Below are positions 17,069-25,793 of a stretch of DNA of 64,000 nt, in pieces (position 1 is the stretch's first letter; each line of letters opens with the position of its first letter). The notes under the pieces were generated by a model. The model had not been told where the DNA came from. It did no database searches and saw only the letters and a program-made list of their open reading frames with translations. Where the stretch lies: contig NZ_JAMXSF010000016.1 of assembly GCF_024124545.1 (NCBI RefSeq), positions 1 through 64,000 of the forward strand, in the 5' to 3' direction. Both the position numbers and the translations under genes were made by a program. This DNA is from Pseudoalteromonas sp. XMcav2-N (GTDB lineage: Bacteria; Pseudomonadota; Gammaproteobacteria; Enterobacterales; Alteromonadaceae).

Positions 17069-17791
17069 GTGTTAGAAGCCATACAGTTAAACAAGTCCTT
17101 TGCGGATAAGCAGGTGATCACCGATCTGAGCTTTAAAGTGGCACAGGGTGAGATCATGTGTCTGCTGGGTGCCAATGGTGCAGGAAAAAGTACCACACTC
17201 AATATTTTTCTTAATTTCCTTCAGCCTGACAGCGGTCAGGCGCTGATCGACGGTATCGATGTGCACCAAAGTGCCAGCAGTAAAGACAAACTGGTGTACT
17301 TACCTGAGCAGGTAAACCTGTATCAGGAGTTTAACGCCATCGATAATCTTAAGTATCTTGCCAGCTTATCCGGATTAACGGTCAGTGACGCACAGATCCA
17401 CGCAGCACTGGATGAAACCGGCCTGGAGCCAAATGCCCGCAAACAATCATTAAAAAATTACTCGAAAGGCATGCGACAAAAGGTCGGTATCGCATTTGCG
17501 ATTATGCGTCAGGCTAAAGTTTTGTTGCTGGATGAACCAACTTCTGGCCTGGATCCGAGTGCAACGCTGGAATTCATTGGCATTATTGAACGGCTGGCAA
17601 AAAAAGGAGCGGCTATTTTGATGGTCACGCACGACTTTTATTGTGCCCACACGCTGGCAGATAAAATCGGCATTATGGATAAGGGTCAGTTACTGACACT
17701 GCTGGATAACAATAAATTGCCTCTGAGTAGTTTAGAAACTACCTACCATGAACTCATTTCAGGGAAAGCCGTCATACGAGCTGCCAGCTAA
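17069..17791 (+). CDS. ABC transporter ATP-binding protein
   Basis: A 240-residue ATPase with Walker A GANGAGKSTT (residues 34-43), the signature NYSKGMRQKVG and Walker B VLLLDEPTSGLDP. It resembles the ATPases of ABC-2 exporters. The start is GTG, with CAGGGAG 8 bp ahead. It leads a three-gene operon with two large permeases, and a Zur-like box lies upstream. The predicted role is to energise export, or membrane-protein remodelling, by the two permeases. Confidence 0.9.
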   Translation: MLEAIQLNKSFADKQVITDLSFKVAQGEIMCLLGANGAGKSTTLNIFLNFLQPDSGQALIDGIDVHQSASSKDKLVYLPEQVNLYQEFNAIDNLKYLASLSGLTVSDAQIHAALDETGLEPNARKQSLKNYSKGMRQKVGIAFAIMRQAKVLLLDEPTSGLDPSATLEFIGIIERLAKKGAAILMVTHDFYCAHTLADKIGIMDKGQLLTLLDNNKLPLSSLETTYHELISGKAVIRAAS

Positions 17792-17830
17792 GGCTGACTT
17801 GTTGATGTAGAAACAGGAATTGTCTGACAC

Positions 17831-19270
17831 ATGAATAGTAAAATAATGCAGATCTGTCGCCATGAACTGGCCAGTAAGCGCAAAAGCCCGAGCCTGTGGT
17901 TGCTCTTTTTTATGACTCAGCTATTGCTGGCGGTCGCCTTGTTTACAGGGTGGCAGCAGTACCAGCAAAGTGTCCATACCCAAACCAAAGCGCAGGAAAT
18001 TGTCGAGCAGCAGTGGAATGCACAGCCCGACAGACACCCGCACCGGGTCGCGCATTTTGGCCACTTTGCATTTCGCCCGCCCAGTGCGCTGAGCTTTTTT
18101 GATCTGGGTGTAAACGCCTGGGTCGGCGACAGTATCTTTTTGGAAGCACACAAACAAAATAGTGCTAACTTTGCAAACGATCAGGACGGCGGAACCCTGC
18201 TGCGCTTTTCCGAGCTCAGTAGTGCCAATATATTGCTGATCATCTGGCCGTTGCTGATCATTGCACTGGGCTTTGCCAGTGTCAGTGGCGAGCAAAAAAG
18301 TGGCACATTACGGCAGCTGATGTCGATGGGCGTGTCATTCCGCGTGCTGGTGACAGGAAAAAGTCTCAGTTACTTGTTCTTATCTGTGATCTTTATCTTA
18401 CCCGTGTTTGTGTTAGCACTGGGCCTGGCGGCCAGCGCTGGCGCGCAATTCTCTGCAGAAGCACCGTTAAGGTTGTTGCTGTTATTGGGGGCTTATCTGC
18501 TTTACTGCCTGTTCTGGATTGCCGTGACTTTGCTGGTGTCGAGTCTGGTAAAAGCCCCCAAACAGGCACTTGTATTGCTAACCTCGGTGTGGTTTATCCT
18601 GACTATTCTGATGCCGCGCATGCTGGCGGAATTTGCCCATCACCAATACCCCCACCAAAAGCGTAATGACTTTGAACTGGCGATCAAGCTGGATAACCGC
18701 AAAGTGGGCGACAGTCACAACCCGAACGATCCGTACTTTAGTAAATTTCGCGAAGAAACGCTGAAAAAATATGGTGTGTCTTCGGTCGAAGAGCTACCTG
18801 TTAACTACAAAGGGCTGGTGATGCAAGAAGGTGAGAAACTCAACGCCGAAATCTACAAAAAGCACTATCAACAGCAGGTTGCTCAGTTTGATGCACAGCG
18901 ACAGTTTGTCAGCCAGTTTTACTGGATTAACCCTTATCTATTTGTGCGTGACTTTTCCATGGCACTGACGCGCACCGATACCCGTCACTTCCTGGACTTT
19001 GAACAACAGGCAGAGGCACACAGATACGCGCGTATTCAAAAGCTTAATCAGTTGCACACCAATGAGATCCATCATCACAACGACAGAGCACAACGCGTTG
19101 ATAAGTCCTACTGGCAGGAGTTTGATGCGTTTCACTACACCATGCCCACGCTGAGGTGGTCACTGAACGCTTTTTCTCTGGCCTGGGCTTTGCCGCTGCT
19201 GGCGGTGATAGCGCTGTATATTTTCCTGAACTCAAATAGGATGCAGAGGAGGATTTATGCTGCTGTTTAA
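17831..19270 (+). CDS. ABC-2 type permease with large extracytoplasmic domain (DUF3526-like), first copy
   Basis: This 479-residue permease has an N-terminal helix (SLWLLFFMTQLLLAVALFTGW), a long soluble domain, a cluster of about four helices around residues 135-260 including GEQKSGTLRQLMSMG, a second soluble part (about 270-430) and a C-terminal helix. This matches ABC-2 permeases with a DUF3526-type insert. SGEQKSGTLR is the usual cytoplasmic coupling motif of the family. It begins 39 bp after the ATPase and overlaps the next permease by 14 bp. The two permeases probably form a heterodimer. Confidence 0.82.
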   Translation: MNSKIMQICRHELASKRKSPSLWLLFFMTQLLLAVALFTGWQQYQQSVHTQTKAQEIVEQQWNAQPDRHPHRVAHFGHFAFRPPSALSFFDLGVNAWVGDSIFLEAHKQNSANFANDQDGGTLLRFSELSSANILLIIWPLLIIALGFASVSGEQKSGTLRQLMSMGVSFRVLVTGKSLSYLFLSVIFILPVFVLALGLAASAGAQFSAEAPLRLLLLLGAYLLYCLFWIAVTLLVSSLVKAPKQALVLLTSVWFILTILMPRMLAEFAHHQYPHQKRNDFELAIKLDNRKVGDSHNPNDPYFSKFREETLKKYGVSSVEELPVNYKGLVMQEGEKLNAEIYKKHYQQQVAQFDAQRQFVSQFYWINPYLFVRDFSMALTRTDTRHFLDFEQQAEAHRYARIQKLNQLHTNEIHHHNDRAQRVDKSYWQEFDAFHYTMPTLRWSLNAFSLAWALPLLAVIALYIFLNSNRMQRRIYAAV

Positions 19271-20615
19271 ACTTGAATGCAAACGCTTGTTTGCCGGTAC
19301 CATCAATAAGCTGGTCCTGGTGTTATTTATCGTATCGGGTGTATTTGCCATTTATCAGGGCGCGCTTGGTTACAAGTCGGTGCGTATCGACCAGTATAAA
19401 TCTATGGTGGTATTTCAGAAGGAGCGGGAACATGTGAACAGCCGCGATACACTGCCGGCTGCGGGCTCTTTGGCATATTACGCCAGTGCACCAACAGAGT
19501 GGAAGCTGAGCCCCTGGGCTGCGCTGTTTGTAGGGGAAACACCGTCCTCTATGGTCGCGTCTAAAGTGCGTGCCACGGCACTGCAAAGTCAGTTCTTCAA
19601 TCGCGAAATTGTCAACCCGGCTCAGCAACGGGCTGGCGGATTGGATCTTGGCTTTGTATTGGTTTACTTTCTGCCATTGGTGATAGGAATCCTGACGGTT
19701 ACTCTGATCTCAGACGAGCAGCATGCTGGCCGTTGGCGATTGCTCAATGCGTTGCCCAATAGCGCCTTCAGGTTGCTTGGTAAACAAATCGCGCTGAGGT
19801 TTGTGGTGATCTGGTTGCTGGTGGTTACCCTGCTGGTCAGTGCCGCTATGATACTGTCTTTGCCTTTTGACGCCTTATTTTGGATTGTACTGGGGGCAAC
19901 CAGCCTGTATATGGTGTTCTGGTTTGCGCTAGCCACATTGATCATGAGCTTTGGCAAAAACAGCGTGGTTAATAGCCTGACCTACCTAAGCAGCTGGGTC
20001 GTTCTGGCTCTGCTGGTGCCGGGCGCGGTGCACTTATACTTGTCTGCACAGTACCAAAGTGATGCGCCCCTTGAGATAACACTGCAACAACGTATGACGC
20101 TTAATGATGGCTGGGACAAAGACAAACAAGCCACGCTCAATGAGTTTCTGACACACGAACCCGCCTGGCAGGATACGGCTCCGCTGGGTGAGGCATTTGA
20201 CTGGAAGTGGTACTACGCACAGCAGCACATGAGTGACCTTGCAGTACAGGCCATTGTTGAGGAGAACATAAGAAACAATCAGGCACGTCAGGCGCGCCTG
20301 CAATCACTCAGCGTACTGTCTCCGGCACTGTTTTTCCAGCTCACCCTGAACGAACTTGCCAATACCAGTAGTGGTTATCAACTGCAATATCGACAGCAGG
20401 TGGCTGAATATCATCAGGCTATTCGCCATTTCTTCTATGATTTCCTGTTTTTCGATAAGCCGGTGACACGTCAGGATGTGGAAGACTTTCCGTTGTTTAA
20501 AGCACAACCCATGGAGATACAAAATGGCCTGTGGAAATTGCCGGTCAGTGCTGTATTTGTATTGATCATTGCTGCACTGGCGATTGTCAGGATCCGACAA
20601 GTAAAGCCACTGTAA
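19257..20615 (+). CDS. ABC-2 type permease with large extracytoplasmic domain (DUF3526-like), second copy
   Basis: This 452-residue paralogue of the preceding permease has the same layout: an N-terminal helix (KLVLVLFIVSGVFAIY), a soluble domain, the ISDEQHAGRWRLLNALP coupling motif, a helix cluster and a closing helix (LPVSAVFVLIIAALAIVRI). It overlaps its partner by 14 bp, so the two are coupled and likely paired. The transported substrate is unknown. Its place in a Zur-boxed unit beside the NAS operon suggests a link to metallophore or zinc handling, but this is only context. Confidence 0.82.
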   Translation: MLLFKLECKRLFAGTINKLVLVLFIVSGVFAIYQGALGYKSVRIDQYKSMVVFQKEREHVNSRDTLPAAGSLAYYASAPTEWKLSPWAALFVGETPSSMVASKVRATALQSQFFNREIVNPAQQRAGGLDLGFVLVYFLPLVIGILTVTLISDEQHAGRWRLLNALPNSAFRLLGKQIALRFVVIWLLVVTLLVSAAMILSLPFDALFWIVLGATSLYMVFWFALATLIMSFGKNSVVNSLTYLSSWVVLALLVPGAVHLYLSAQYQSDAPLEITLQQRMTLNDGWDKDKQATLNEFLTHEPAWQDTAPLGEAFDWKWYYAQQHMSDLAVQAIVEENIRNNQARQARLQSLSVLSPALFFQLTLNELANTSSGYQLQYRQQVAEYHQAIRHFFYDFLFFDKPVTRQDVEDFPLFKAQPMEIQNGLWKLPVSAVFVLIIAALAIVRIRQVKPL

Positions 20616-20628
20616 TCCCCCTCAGTTA

Positions 20629-20651
20629 ATACGGGCGGTACTCGCCCGTAT
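20629..20651 (+). terminator. Hairpin after the ABC operon
   Basis: ATACGGGCG (20629-20637) pairs perfectly with CGCCCGTAT (20643-20651) around a 5-nt loop, 13 bp after the second permease stop. No T run follows, so it may be a weak or Rho-assisted terminator. Confidence 0.5.
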
Positions 20652-20758
20652 GCTTCAGCCAACAGCATAAGTAATTGTTGAAAAAGACAGTTGTCGTATC
20701 AGGTAATGCAAAGTAGGATGGATGTTTCTAATTTTTATCCATTCGCTAAGGGACTGTC

Positions 20759-21253
20759 ATGTTATCACTCAGACCATTTGAACCTGCCGATGAATCAAGC
20801 CTGGTTAGCTATTTAAATAATCCGGCGACGGTGCACTTTTTGTCACCAAAAGTCCCTTCTCCTTACACTGTGGAAGATGCGCAGTGGTGGATCAACACGG
20901 GCAGTCGAGAAGGGATCACCCGAGCGATTATTCTGGACGGTGCGTTGGTTGGATGCATCGGGGCGCGTCAGGGCACCTTTGAGTATTGTCGCAGCGCAGA
21001 AATTGGCTACTGGCTGGCTGAAGAATATTGGGGCAAAGGCATTACCGGCCGGGCATTGCAGTTGCTGACAGACGAGATTGAAGCCACCACAGACCTGGTT
21101 CGGTTAGAAGCGGTGGTTTTCGCACAAAACGCGCGTTCTGAGCGGGTACTGGAAAAAGCGGGGTTTGAATTTGAAGGGGTACGTCGCAAGGCAATCTACA
21201 AAAACGGTTCTTTTTCTGACGCCCGTTTGTTTGGCAAGCTGCTCGTCTGCTGA
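20759..21253 (+). CDS. GNAT-family N-acetyltransferase, RimJ/RimL type
   Basis: This 164-residue acetyltransferase shows the GNAT core: EIGYWLAEEYWGKGITGRALQLL (acetyl-CoA loop), a RLEAVVFAQNARSERVLEKAGFEFEG segment typical of the RimJ/RimL branch, and a closing beta strand with DARLFGKLL. Such enzymes acetylate protein N-termini, antibiotics or small amines in the cytoplasm. The gene stands alone after a hairpin that ends the ABC operon, so it need not belong to the zinc locus. The substrate is unknown. Confidence 0.88.
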   Translation: MLSLRPFEPADESSLVSYLNNPATVHFLSPKVPSPYTVEDAQWWINTGSREGITRAIILDGALVGCIGARQGTFEYCRSAEIGYWLAEEYWGKGITGRALQLLTDEIEATTDLVRLEAVVFAQNARSERVLEKAGFEFEGVRRKAIYKNGSFSDARLFGKLLVC

Positions 21254-21329
21254 AATCGTTATCGGCAACATGCTATCGGCAATAATAAAGCAATGACGGG
21301 CCGGATTAACCACAGCCCGTCTTCGCTGT

Positions 21330-22466
21330 TTATCTTTTCAAGTTAAATTTAAATGCATCAGGTTTAAGCTGTTTTACCTCGGGGATAAAATACCGGGTAT
21401 CATAGATGCCTTCATAATCGTGCCAATGCAGGCCCTCGTCATCGCTATCTGACTCATCATAATGCCAGGGTTCCAGTGGTTCGCGTAGAAAGCTTACATG
21501 CAGGTGGTTTTTGTGATTGGCTTTGACCTGGGTTACACCCGTGAGGTTATCGGCAAAGATGATCTGAGTGGCGCCCAGCTGGACCAGTGCATCTACCAGG
21601 CTTTGTGTCGCCTGGCGGTCATACGCCGCATCGCCGACGTTGATGGGGCCACTTTGGGTGCCGATCGGGCGAATGTCCACCGTGCCACCAAATTTATGGG
21701 TAAAGTGCGGCGGGTTTATGCCACCCCAGCGCATCGTGGCACCGGTTATGGTTAAATGATCGGGCATACCTGCTGGCTTATCGGGCTGGGCATGCCAGGC
21801 TTGCCCCAGGTTTTGCAGCGCCGTGAGTAAGTCTGGATGTAAATGACGGCCTACCAATCCTGACGTTGTCAGACCCTGCGACGGCGTGTCAGGGATAGCA
21901 ACCAGCCCGGTGACTGCGCATTTCACTTTTAATTCGAGATGATGGGTGCTGGTCTGAGCGATGAACTGGTCTGTGCCTGGCGTACCGTCGTTGCCACAGC
22001 TATGAAAATTGTCAATCGAGACAACAACCTGGCCTTTGGCATCCGTTACCGGAGCGGATACGTTGTAGGGTGCCGTTAAACGAAACAGGCCTTGTTCAAT
22101 CCGGGTCAGAACTTTAGCGCGTACACTGCTGCTAAATCGGGCTGCCATACCTGTCGGGTCGCGCCATTGTGGCGTGGTCAGGGCAAGAGGCGCTGAATTT
22201 ATCTTAACCGGTTCACCCACTATGGGCAGGCCCTGGCCGTTGGTTAACGTGAGTGTCCATATGGCGGTATTGCCATTTTTAGGGTAGAGGGTGACCTCGG
22301 TGGCGTTTTCGAGCCATTGCTGGCCAAAGTAGCCACTGCCATCGGGCGCCATTATCAAACCATCATAATAAAACTGGCTGGACAGGGTTGAGGTATATGG
22401 TGTAATTGCAAAAACCGGGCAGCATAAACCCAGTGCGGCGCTAATGAGCGCATTCCGTGCTTTCAT
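21330..22466 (-). CDS. Secreted LAS-type zinc metallopeptidase, possible murein endopeptidase
   Basis: This protein of about 378 residues has an N-terminal signal peptide (ALISAALGLCCPVFA). A long N-terminal region of immunoglobulin-like character precedes a C-terminal domain with HKFGGTVDIRPI and, later, HKNHLHVSF. The H-x6-D and H-x-H spacing is that of the LAS group (MepA, M15, VanX), which cleaves D-Ala or peptidoglycan cross-links using zinc. The ATG at 22466 has AAGGAG at good spacing and a normal signal peptide; an upstream extension to 22547 runs into the inverted-repeat element and is rejected. The acidic DESDSDDEG tail region is unusual. The substrate is unproven. Confidence 0.7.
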   Translation of the reverse strand: MKARNALISAALGLCCPVFAITPYTSTLSSQFYYDGLIMAPDGSGYFGQQWLENATEVTLYPKNGNTAIWTLTLTNGQGLPIVGEPVKINSAPLALTTPQWRDPTGMAARFSSSVRAKVLTRIEQGLFRLTAPYNVSAPVTDAKGQVVVSIDNFHSCGNDGTPGTDQFIAQTSTHHLELKVKCAVTGLVAIPDTPSQGLTTSGLVGRHLHPDLLTALQNLGQAWHAQPDKPAGMPDHLTITGATMRWGGINPPHFTHKFGGTVDIRPIGTQSGPINVGDAAYDRQATQSLVDALVQLGATQIIFADNLTGVTQVKANHKNHLHVSFLREPLEPWHYDESDSDDEGLHWHDYEGIYDTRYFIPEVKQLKPDAFKFNLKR

Positions 22467-22488
22467 AATGTCTCTCCTTGAGTTGTTG

Positions 22489-22650
22489 ATACCAATTTGC
22501 TTGATTAAGAGTCCTATTTTGAGGCGAGAAAATAGGCTCGATAACAAGGCAAAAATTTAGCTATTTAGTTGTTCTAAATGAAAAATTTTTAACACCGTTA
22601 GCGTCATATTTGCTCCGTCAAATTGAACATGTATTAAGTGAAATTGGTAT
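22489..22650. repeat. MITE-like element with 10-bp terminal inverted repeats
   Basis: ATACCAATTT at 22489-22498 is matched in perfect inversion by AAATTGGTAT at 22641-22650, bounding a 162-bp AT-rich non-coding stretch. I recall similar ATACCAATT-ended repeats in Pseudoalteromonas and related genomes. It sits 22 bp upstream of the metallopeptidase ATG, so its sequence may supply or disrupt that promoter. No transposase is present. Confidence 0.6.
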
Positions 22651-22742
22651 TACTCAAGGCTAGCAGCTCAGAGGGGTGTGACAAATTTATTAAGGTGCAG
22701 ATTTTTCATGTAGCAGGGGAAAGGTAGAAAGAGCAGAAACGA

Positions 22743-22767
22743 AAAAAGCGAGCCTTAGCTCGCTTTT
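22743..22767 (-). terminator. Rho-independent terminator of the cold-shock gene
   Basis: AAAAGCGAGC (22744-22753) pairs with GCTCGCTTTT (22758-22767) around CTTA, about 20 bp past the stop. A and T runs flank the stem on both sides. Confidence 0.85.
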
Positions 22768-22786
22768 CTTGCAAAATGCGTAGTAA

Positions 22787-22996
22787 TTAAAGAACTACGA
22801 TTTTGTCAGCCTGAGGACCTTTTTGACCCTGAGACACTGTGAATTCTACGCTCTGGCCTTCAACCAAAGTTTTGAAGCCGTCGCCTTGGATAGCGCTGAA
22901 GTGAGCGAATACGTCAGGGCCATTTTCCTGAGAAATGAAACCAAAACCTTTAGACTCGTTGAACCACTTAACTGTACCAGTAACTGTGTTAGACAT
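22787..22996 (-). CDS. Cold-shock protein, CspA family
   Basis: This 69-residue single cold-shock domain has both RNA-binding motifs, KGFGFI and VFAHFSAI, in the order typical of CspA. It binds single-stranded RNA and DNA and melts secondary structure in mRNA. The ATG at 22996 gives the canonical N-terminus (MSNTVTGTVKWFNESKG); the frame extends upstream without family similarity. The roughly 275-bp upstream gap to the dGTPase-like gene would provide the long 5' leader usual for csp mRNAs. A strong terminator follows. Several csp paralogues are normal in this group, so no exact symbol is given. Confidence 0.95.
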   Translation of the reverse strand: MSNTVTGTVKWFNESKGFGFISQENGPDVFAHFSAIQGDGFKTLVEGQSVEFTVSQGQKGPQADKIVVL

Positions 22997-23273
22997 AGTA
23001 TTAACCTGTAATATAAATAAAAAATTAACCTTCGATAGGTGTGAATGCATCAAAAGTAGAGGTGAAACTTAAATACTGCAGGTTGTGTTACGCGGTGTAA
23101 AACAACGAATTGTAGGATGTAAATATCGACTTTCTTTCTAGCGGCCTTCACTCTACAGAGACTCTCTGTGTCTGTCTAGTATTATTTGTACAAATTTTAA
23201 ATTTATCTTGTGGCGCACCTTCGGCTGACCATAACAAAACAGTACAAAGAGCGTACAGGACATTGGTCCCCAC

Positions 23274-24743
23274 CTAGATTTCGTCTATAACCTGAAAAGC
23301 CCGATATTCATCGAAGGCGAATTGGTCTGTCATGCCACTGATATAGTCAATGACCAATCGGGCTCTTAGATAAAACTCCTGTTCTGCGAGGTCGGGTATG
23401 GCGGCATTCATGGTGTCGCTGTTAAGTGCACTTCGATAAGCCTGTTTGTGTTTCTCGGGGAGCTTTTTAAACAGTCTGGCGGAATAGATAGAGATAGCGG
23501 GGACTTGCGTATCTGTGGTGAGTGGAATGTCCATCAGCTGCGCAAACTGCGCTTTACTCAGGTGAAGCAGTGGTTCATAGATATTGAGCAAACCGCTGAT
23601 AACCCGATAGCCCTGCAACTCACGACCTTCAACCTCAGGGTGAGAAAAGGCCCATTTTTTAGCAACCTGCTTAAAGGTTTTGATGAGCAGGTGACAGGCA
23701 CTGCCATCTTCAATCAGCGCCTGATTGAAGTGTCCGGCTGTCACCGCATCCAGATTATTGACGAACTGTTCAGCCGCATGCTTTGGCAGTTTTTGGTTCA
23801 CCTCAACCCGCAAAAAGACAAAAAACTGACTCTGATTGCCTGCGATTTTTTCACTACGGCGCGTGGCAACCCGGATCATGTCTGCCATTAGCCCCCGATC
23901 TGACTCGGGTAAGTGTGCGCTGAGTGCCGCATAGGTGTTGAGCAGAGCGGTTTGGAGCTGCGAATAACTTAATATGTTCTTCTCTACAGCGTCTTCAAGG
24001 TCGGCCATGCCGTAGGAAATATCATCGGCGGCTTCCATGATATAAGAAAAAGGTGCCCGACAACCCGGCGCAATGCTTAATGTCTCTGTGAGCCTGTCAA
24101 TATAACCCTGTTCACTGAGGTAGAAGCCCACTTTTTTCTTAAGATAGCCCAGTGGCTGCTGTTGTTGTGGCGGTGCTTCGGTACCACAACGGGTGTACTT
24201 CATAATGCCTGACACCTGTGAGAAGGTGAGGTTCAGGTTAAGCAGGGTATGCACCAGACGGATCCCCTGCGCATTGCCCTCAAAGTGGGTCAGATCTCTC
24301 AGTATATCGGGGTGCATTGCACGTCCGCTAAGCTGTTTGAAGAGCTCATCAATGTGGCCGTCCAGCCAGTCACTGATAGCAGCCTCGCCAAAATGGCCAA
24401 AGGGCGGGTTACCTATGTCGTGCATTAAGCAGGCCATTTCCACAATGGACTCCAGCATACGCTGATACTCGCTGCTCAAAGACTGATGGTTACTTTGTGG
24501 CTCGAGTAATTCACAGATCAACTGACAGATATAGCGACCGGCCTGCTGCACCTCCAAAGAGTGGGTTAACCGGGAGCGAACGGCGGCGTTGCGTTCAAGC
24601 GGGAACACCTGAGTTTTTTGTTGCAGCCGACGCACGGCAGCCGAAGTGATGATGCGGTTGCGGTCGCTTTCAAATTGTTTGAATAACGGGCTGGAAAATG
24701 CGTGAGGACGATCCGCTTGGATCTTACTGCTTAAGGTCGCCAT
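23274..24743 (-). CDS. dgt: dGTPase-like HD-domain triphosphohydrolase
   Basis: This protein of about 489 residues belongs to the dGTP triphosphohydrolase family. It has the opening SSPLFKQFESDRNRIITSAAVRRLQQKTQVF, the RLTHSLEV motif and the HD metal site LMHDIGNPPFGHFGEAAI, followed by EAADDISYGMADLEDAVE. The enzyme removes triphosphate from deoxynucleotides and controls the dNTP pool. Two ATGs are adjacent (24746 and 24743); AAGGA is better spaced for the second. The length matches the long gammaproteobacterial Dgt type. Confidence 0.88.
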   Translation of the reverse strand: MATLSSKIQADRPHAFSSPLFKQFESDRNRIITSAAVRRLQQKTQVFPLERNAAVRSRLTHSLEVQQAGRYICQLICELLEPQSNHQSLSSEYQRMLESIVEMACLMHDIGNPPFGHFGEAAISDWLDGHIDELFKQLSGRAMHPDILRDLTHFEGNAQGIRLVHTLLNLNLTFSQVSGIMKYTRCGTEAPPQQQQPLGYLKKKVGFYLSEQGYIDRLTETLSIAPGCRAPFSYIMEAADDISYGMADLEDAVEKNILSYSQLQTALLNTYAALSAHLPESDRGLMADMIRVATRRSEKIAGNQSQFFVFLRVEVNQKLPKHAAEQFVNNLDAVTAGHFNQALIEDGSACHLLIKTFKQVAKKWAFSHPEVEGRELQGYRVISGLLNIYEPLLHLSKAQFAQLMDIPLTTDTQVPAISIYSARLFKKLPEKHKQAYRSALNSDTMNAAIPDLAEQEFYLRARLVIDYISGMTDQFAFDEYRAFQVIDEI

Positions 24744-24815
24744 CATCTGTCCTTATGACTGTGTTTATATTGCTATGTTGTCTGTTTTATATCCATAAAG
24801 CAACACCTTAAGTCG

Positions 24816-25691
24816 TTATGCCAGAGGCTGTTTGAGCAAGTCCAGCAAGGCCTGAGGGACAAATTTACGGGACGTGGTAATGGCGTAAAAGTGCTCATAA
24901 ATGGGCAGTTTACTTTGATACTGCTCCAGCAAGCCCAGGGCTATTTCATCTTTGACAACCACCGGGGGTAACACCGCCAGGGCGCCGCTGTCTCTGGCCA
25001 GCAGTCGCAGCATCGCCATGTCATCGACTTCGGCCTGAATGTCGGGTTTATACTCATGCGCTGCACACAGGGCGTTAAAGGCTGAGCGGATCTCAGTGGT
25101 GGGTCCCGGTAGTACCCAGCGTACCTTGTCATACCCTGTCGGAAATTCACTGCTGATACCGGCACCTTTCGGGCCAACGATGGCAACCTGCTGCCGCGAT
25201 ACCAGTTGCGTATGCCAGCGGGCTTCATCCTGACTGGCCAGGCGATTGGTGAGAACCAGATCCAATTCATGATTAATTAACCCTTGCAGCAAAGTATCCA
25301 TATCCCGGGTAGTCAGGGTAAAGCTGATGTGAGGATCACAGAGTAAAGGACTAATAAAACTTTCTATGAAGTTTCGCGACAAGGTGGTCTGCACGCCAAT
25401 GGACAGGTGTTGTCGTTCGGTCGCTACACCTTTCAATAAAAAGGACTCCAGCTCTTCGCCTTTGTAAAAAATATCGTCGGCATACACCAATACTTGTTTG
25501 CCCGCATCGGTCAGAGTTAGCCGGCGGCCCTGTTTTTCGAATAATGAGACGCCCATCGTGTGTTCCAGCCGTTTAATCTGGATTGACAGGGCGGACTGAG
25601 AAATGTGTACATCCTGAGCAACCTGCGTCAGGCTGTCAGCTTTGGCAACACGCCAGAAATAGTAGAGGTGGTGATAGTTGAGGCGGCTCAT
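24816..25691 (-). CDS. LysR-family regulator, NhaR-like, divergent from dabBA
   Basis: This 291-residue LysR regulator has an N-terminal winged helix (residues about 4-62, LTQVAQDVHISQSALSIQIKRLEHTMGVSLFEKQGRRLTLT) and a periplasmic-binding-like effector domain. The NYHHLYYFWRVAK opening resembles the NhaR subgroup. It is divergent from dabB with 102 bp between starts, and a 13-bp inverted repeat in that gap is a good operator candidate. LysR regulators commonly control inorganic carbon transport (CmpR, CcmR), so control of dabBA is inferred. The effector is unknown. Confidence 0.88.
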   Translation of the reverse strand: MSRLNYHHLYYFWRVAKADSLTQVAQDVHISQSALSIQIKRLEHTMGVSLFEKQGRRLTLTDAGKQVLVYADDIFYKGEELESFLLKGVATERQHLSIGVQTTLSRNFIESFISPLLCDPHISFTLTTRDMDTLLQGLINHELDLVLTNRLASQDEARWHTQLVSRQQVAIVGPKGAGISSEFPTGYDKVRWVLPGPTTEIRSAFNALCAAHEYKPDIQAEVDDMAMLRLLARDSGALAVLPPVVVKDEIALGLLEQYQSKLPIYEHFYAITTSRKFVPQALLDLLKQPLA

Positions 25692-25700
25692 TCAATAGTT

Positions 25701-25742
25701 ATAAAAAATATATGATTTGGTTAGAATATATATATTTTTTAT
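25701..25742. promoter_or_regulatory. 13-bp inverted repeat between the LysR gene and dabB
   Basis: ATAAAAAATATAT at 25701-25713 is repeated in perfect inversion as ATATATTTTTTAT at 25730-25742, with a 16-bp spacer. It lies 10 bp upstream of the LysR start and about 50 bp ahead of dabB, a good position for autoregulation and activation of dabBA. The AT-rich sequence means chance symmetry is possible. Confidence 0.5.
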
Positions 25743-25793
25743 ATCTTTCAACGTCTGACATACTGAGCCCGTTCTGAATGGAGTGGGATAATT

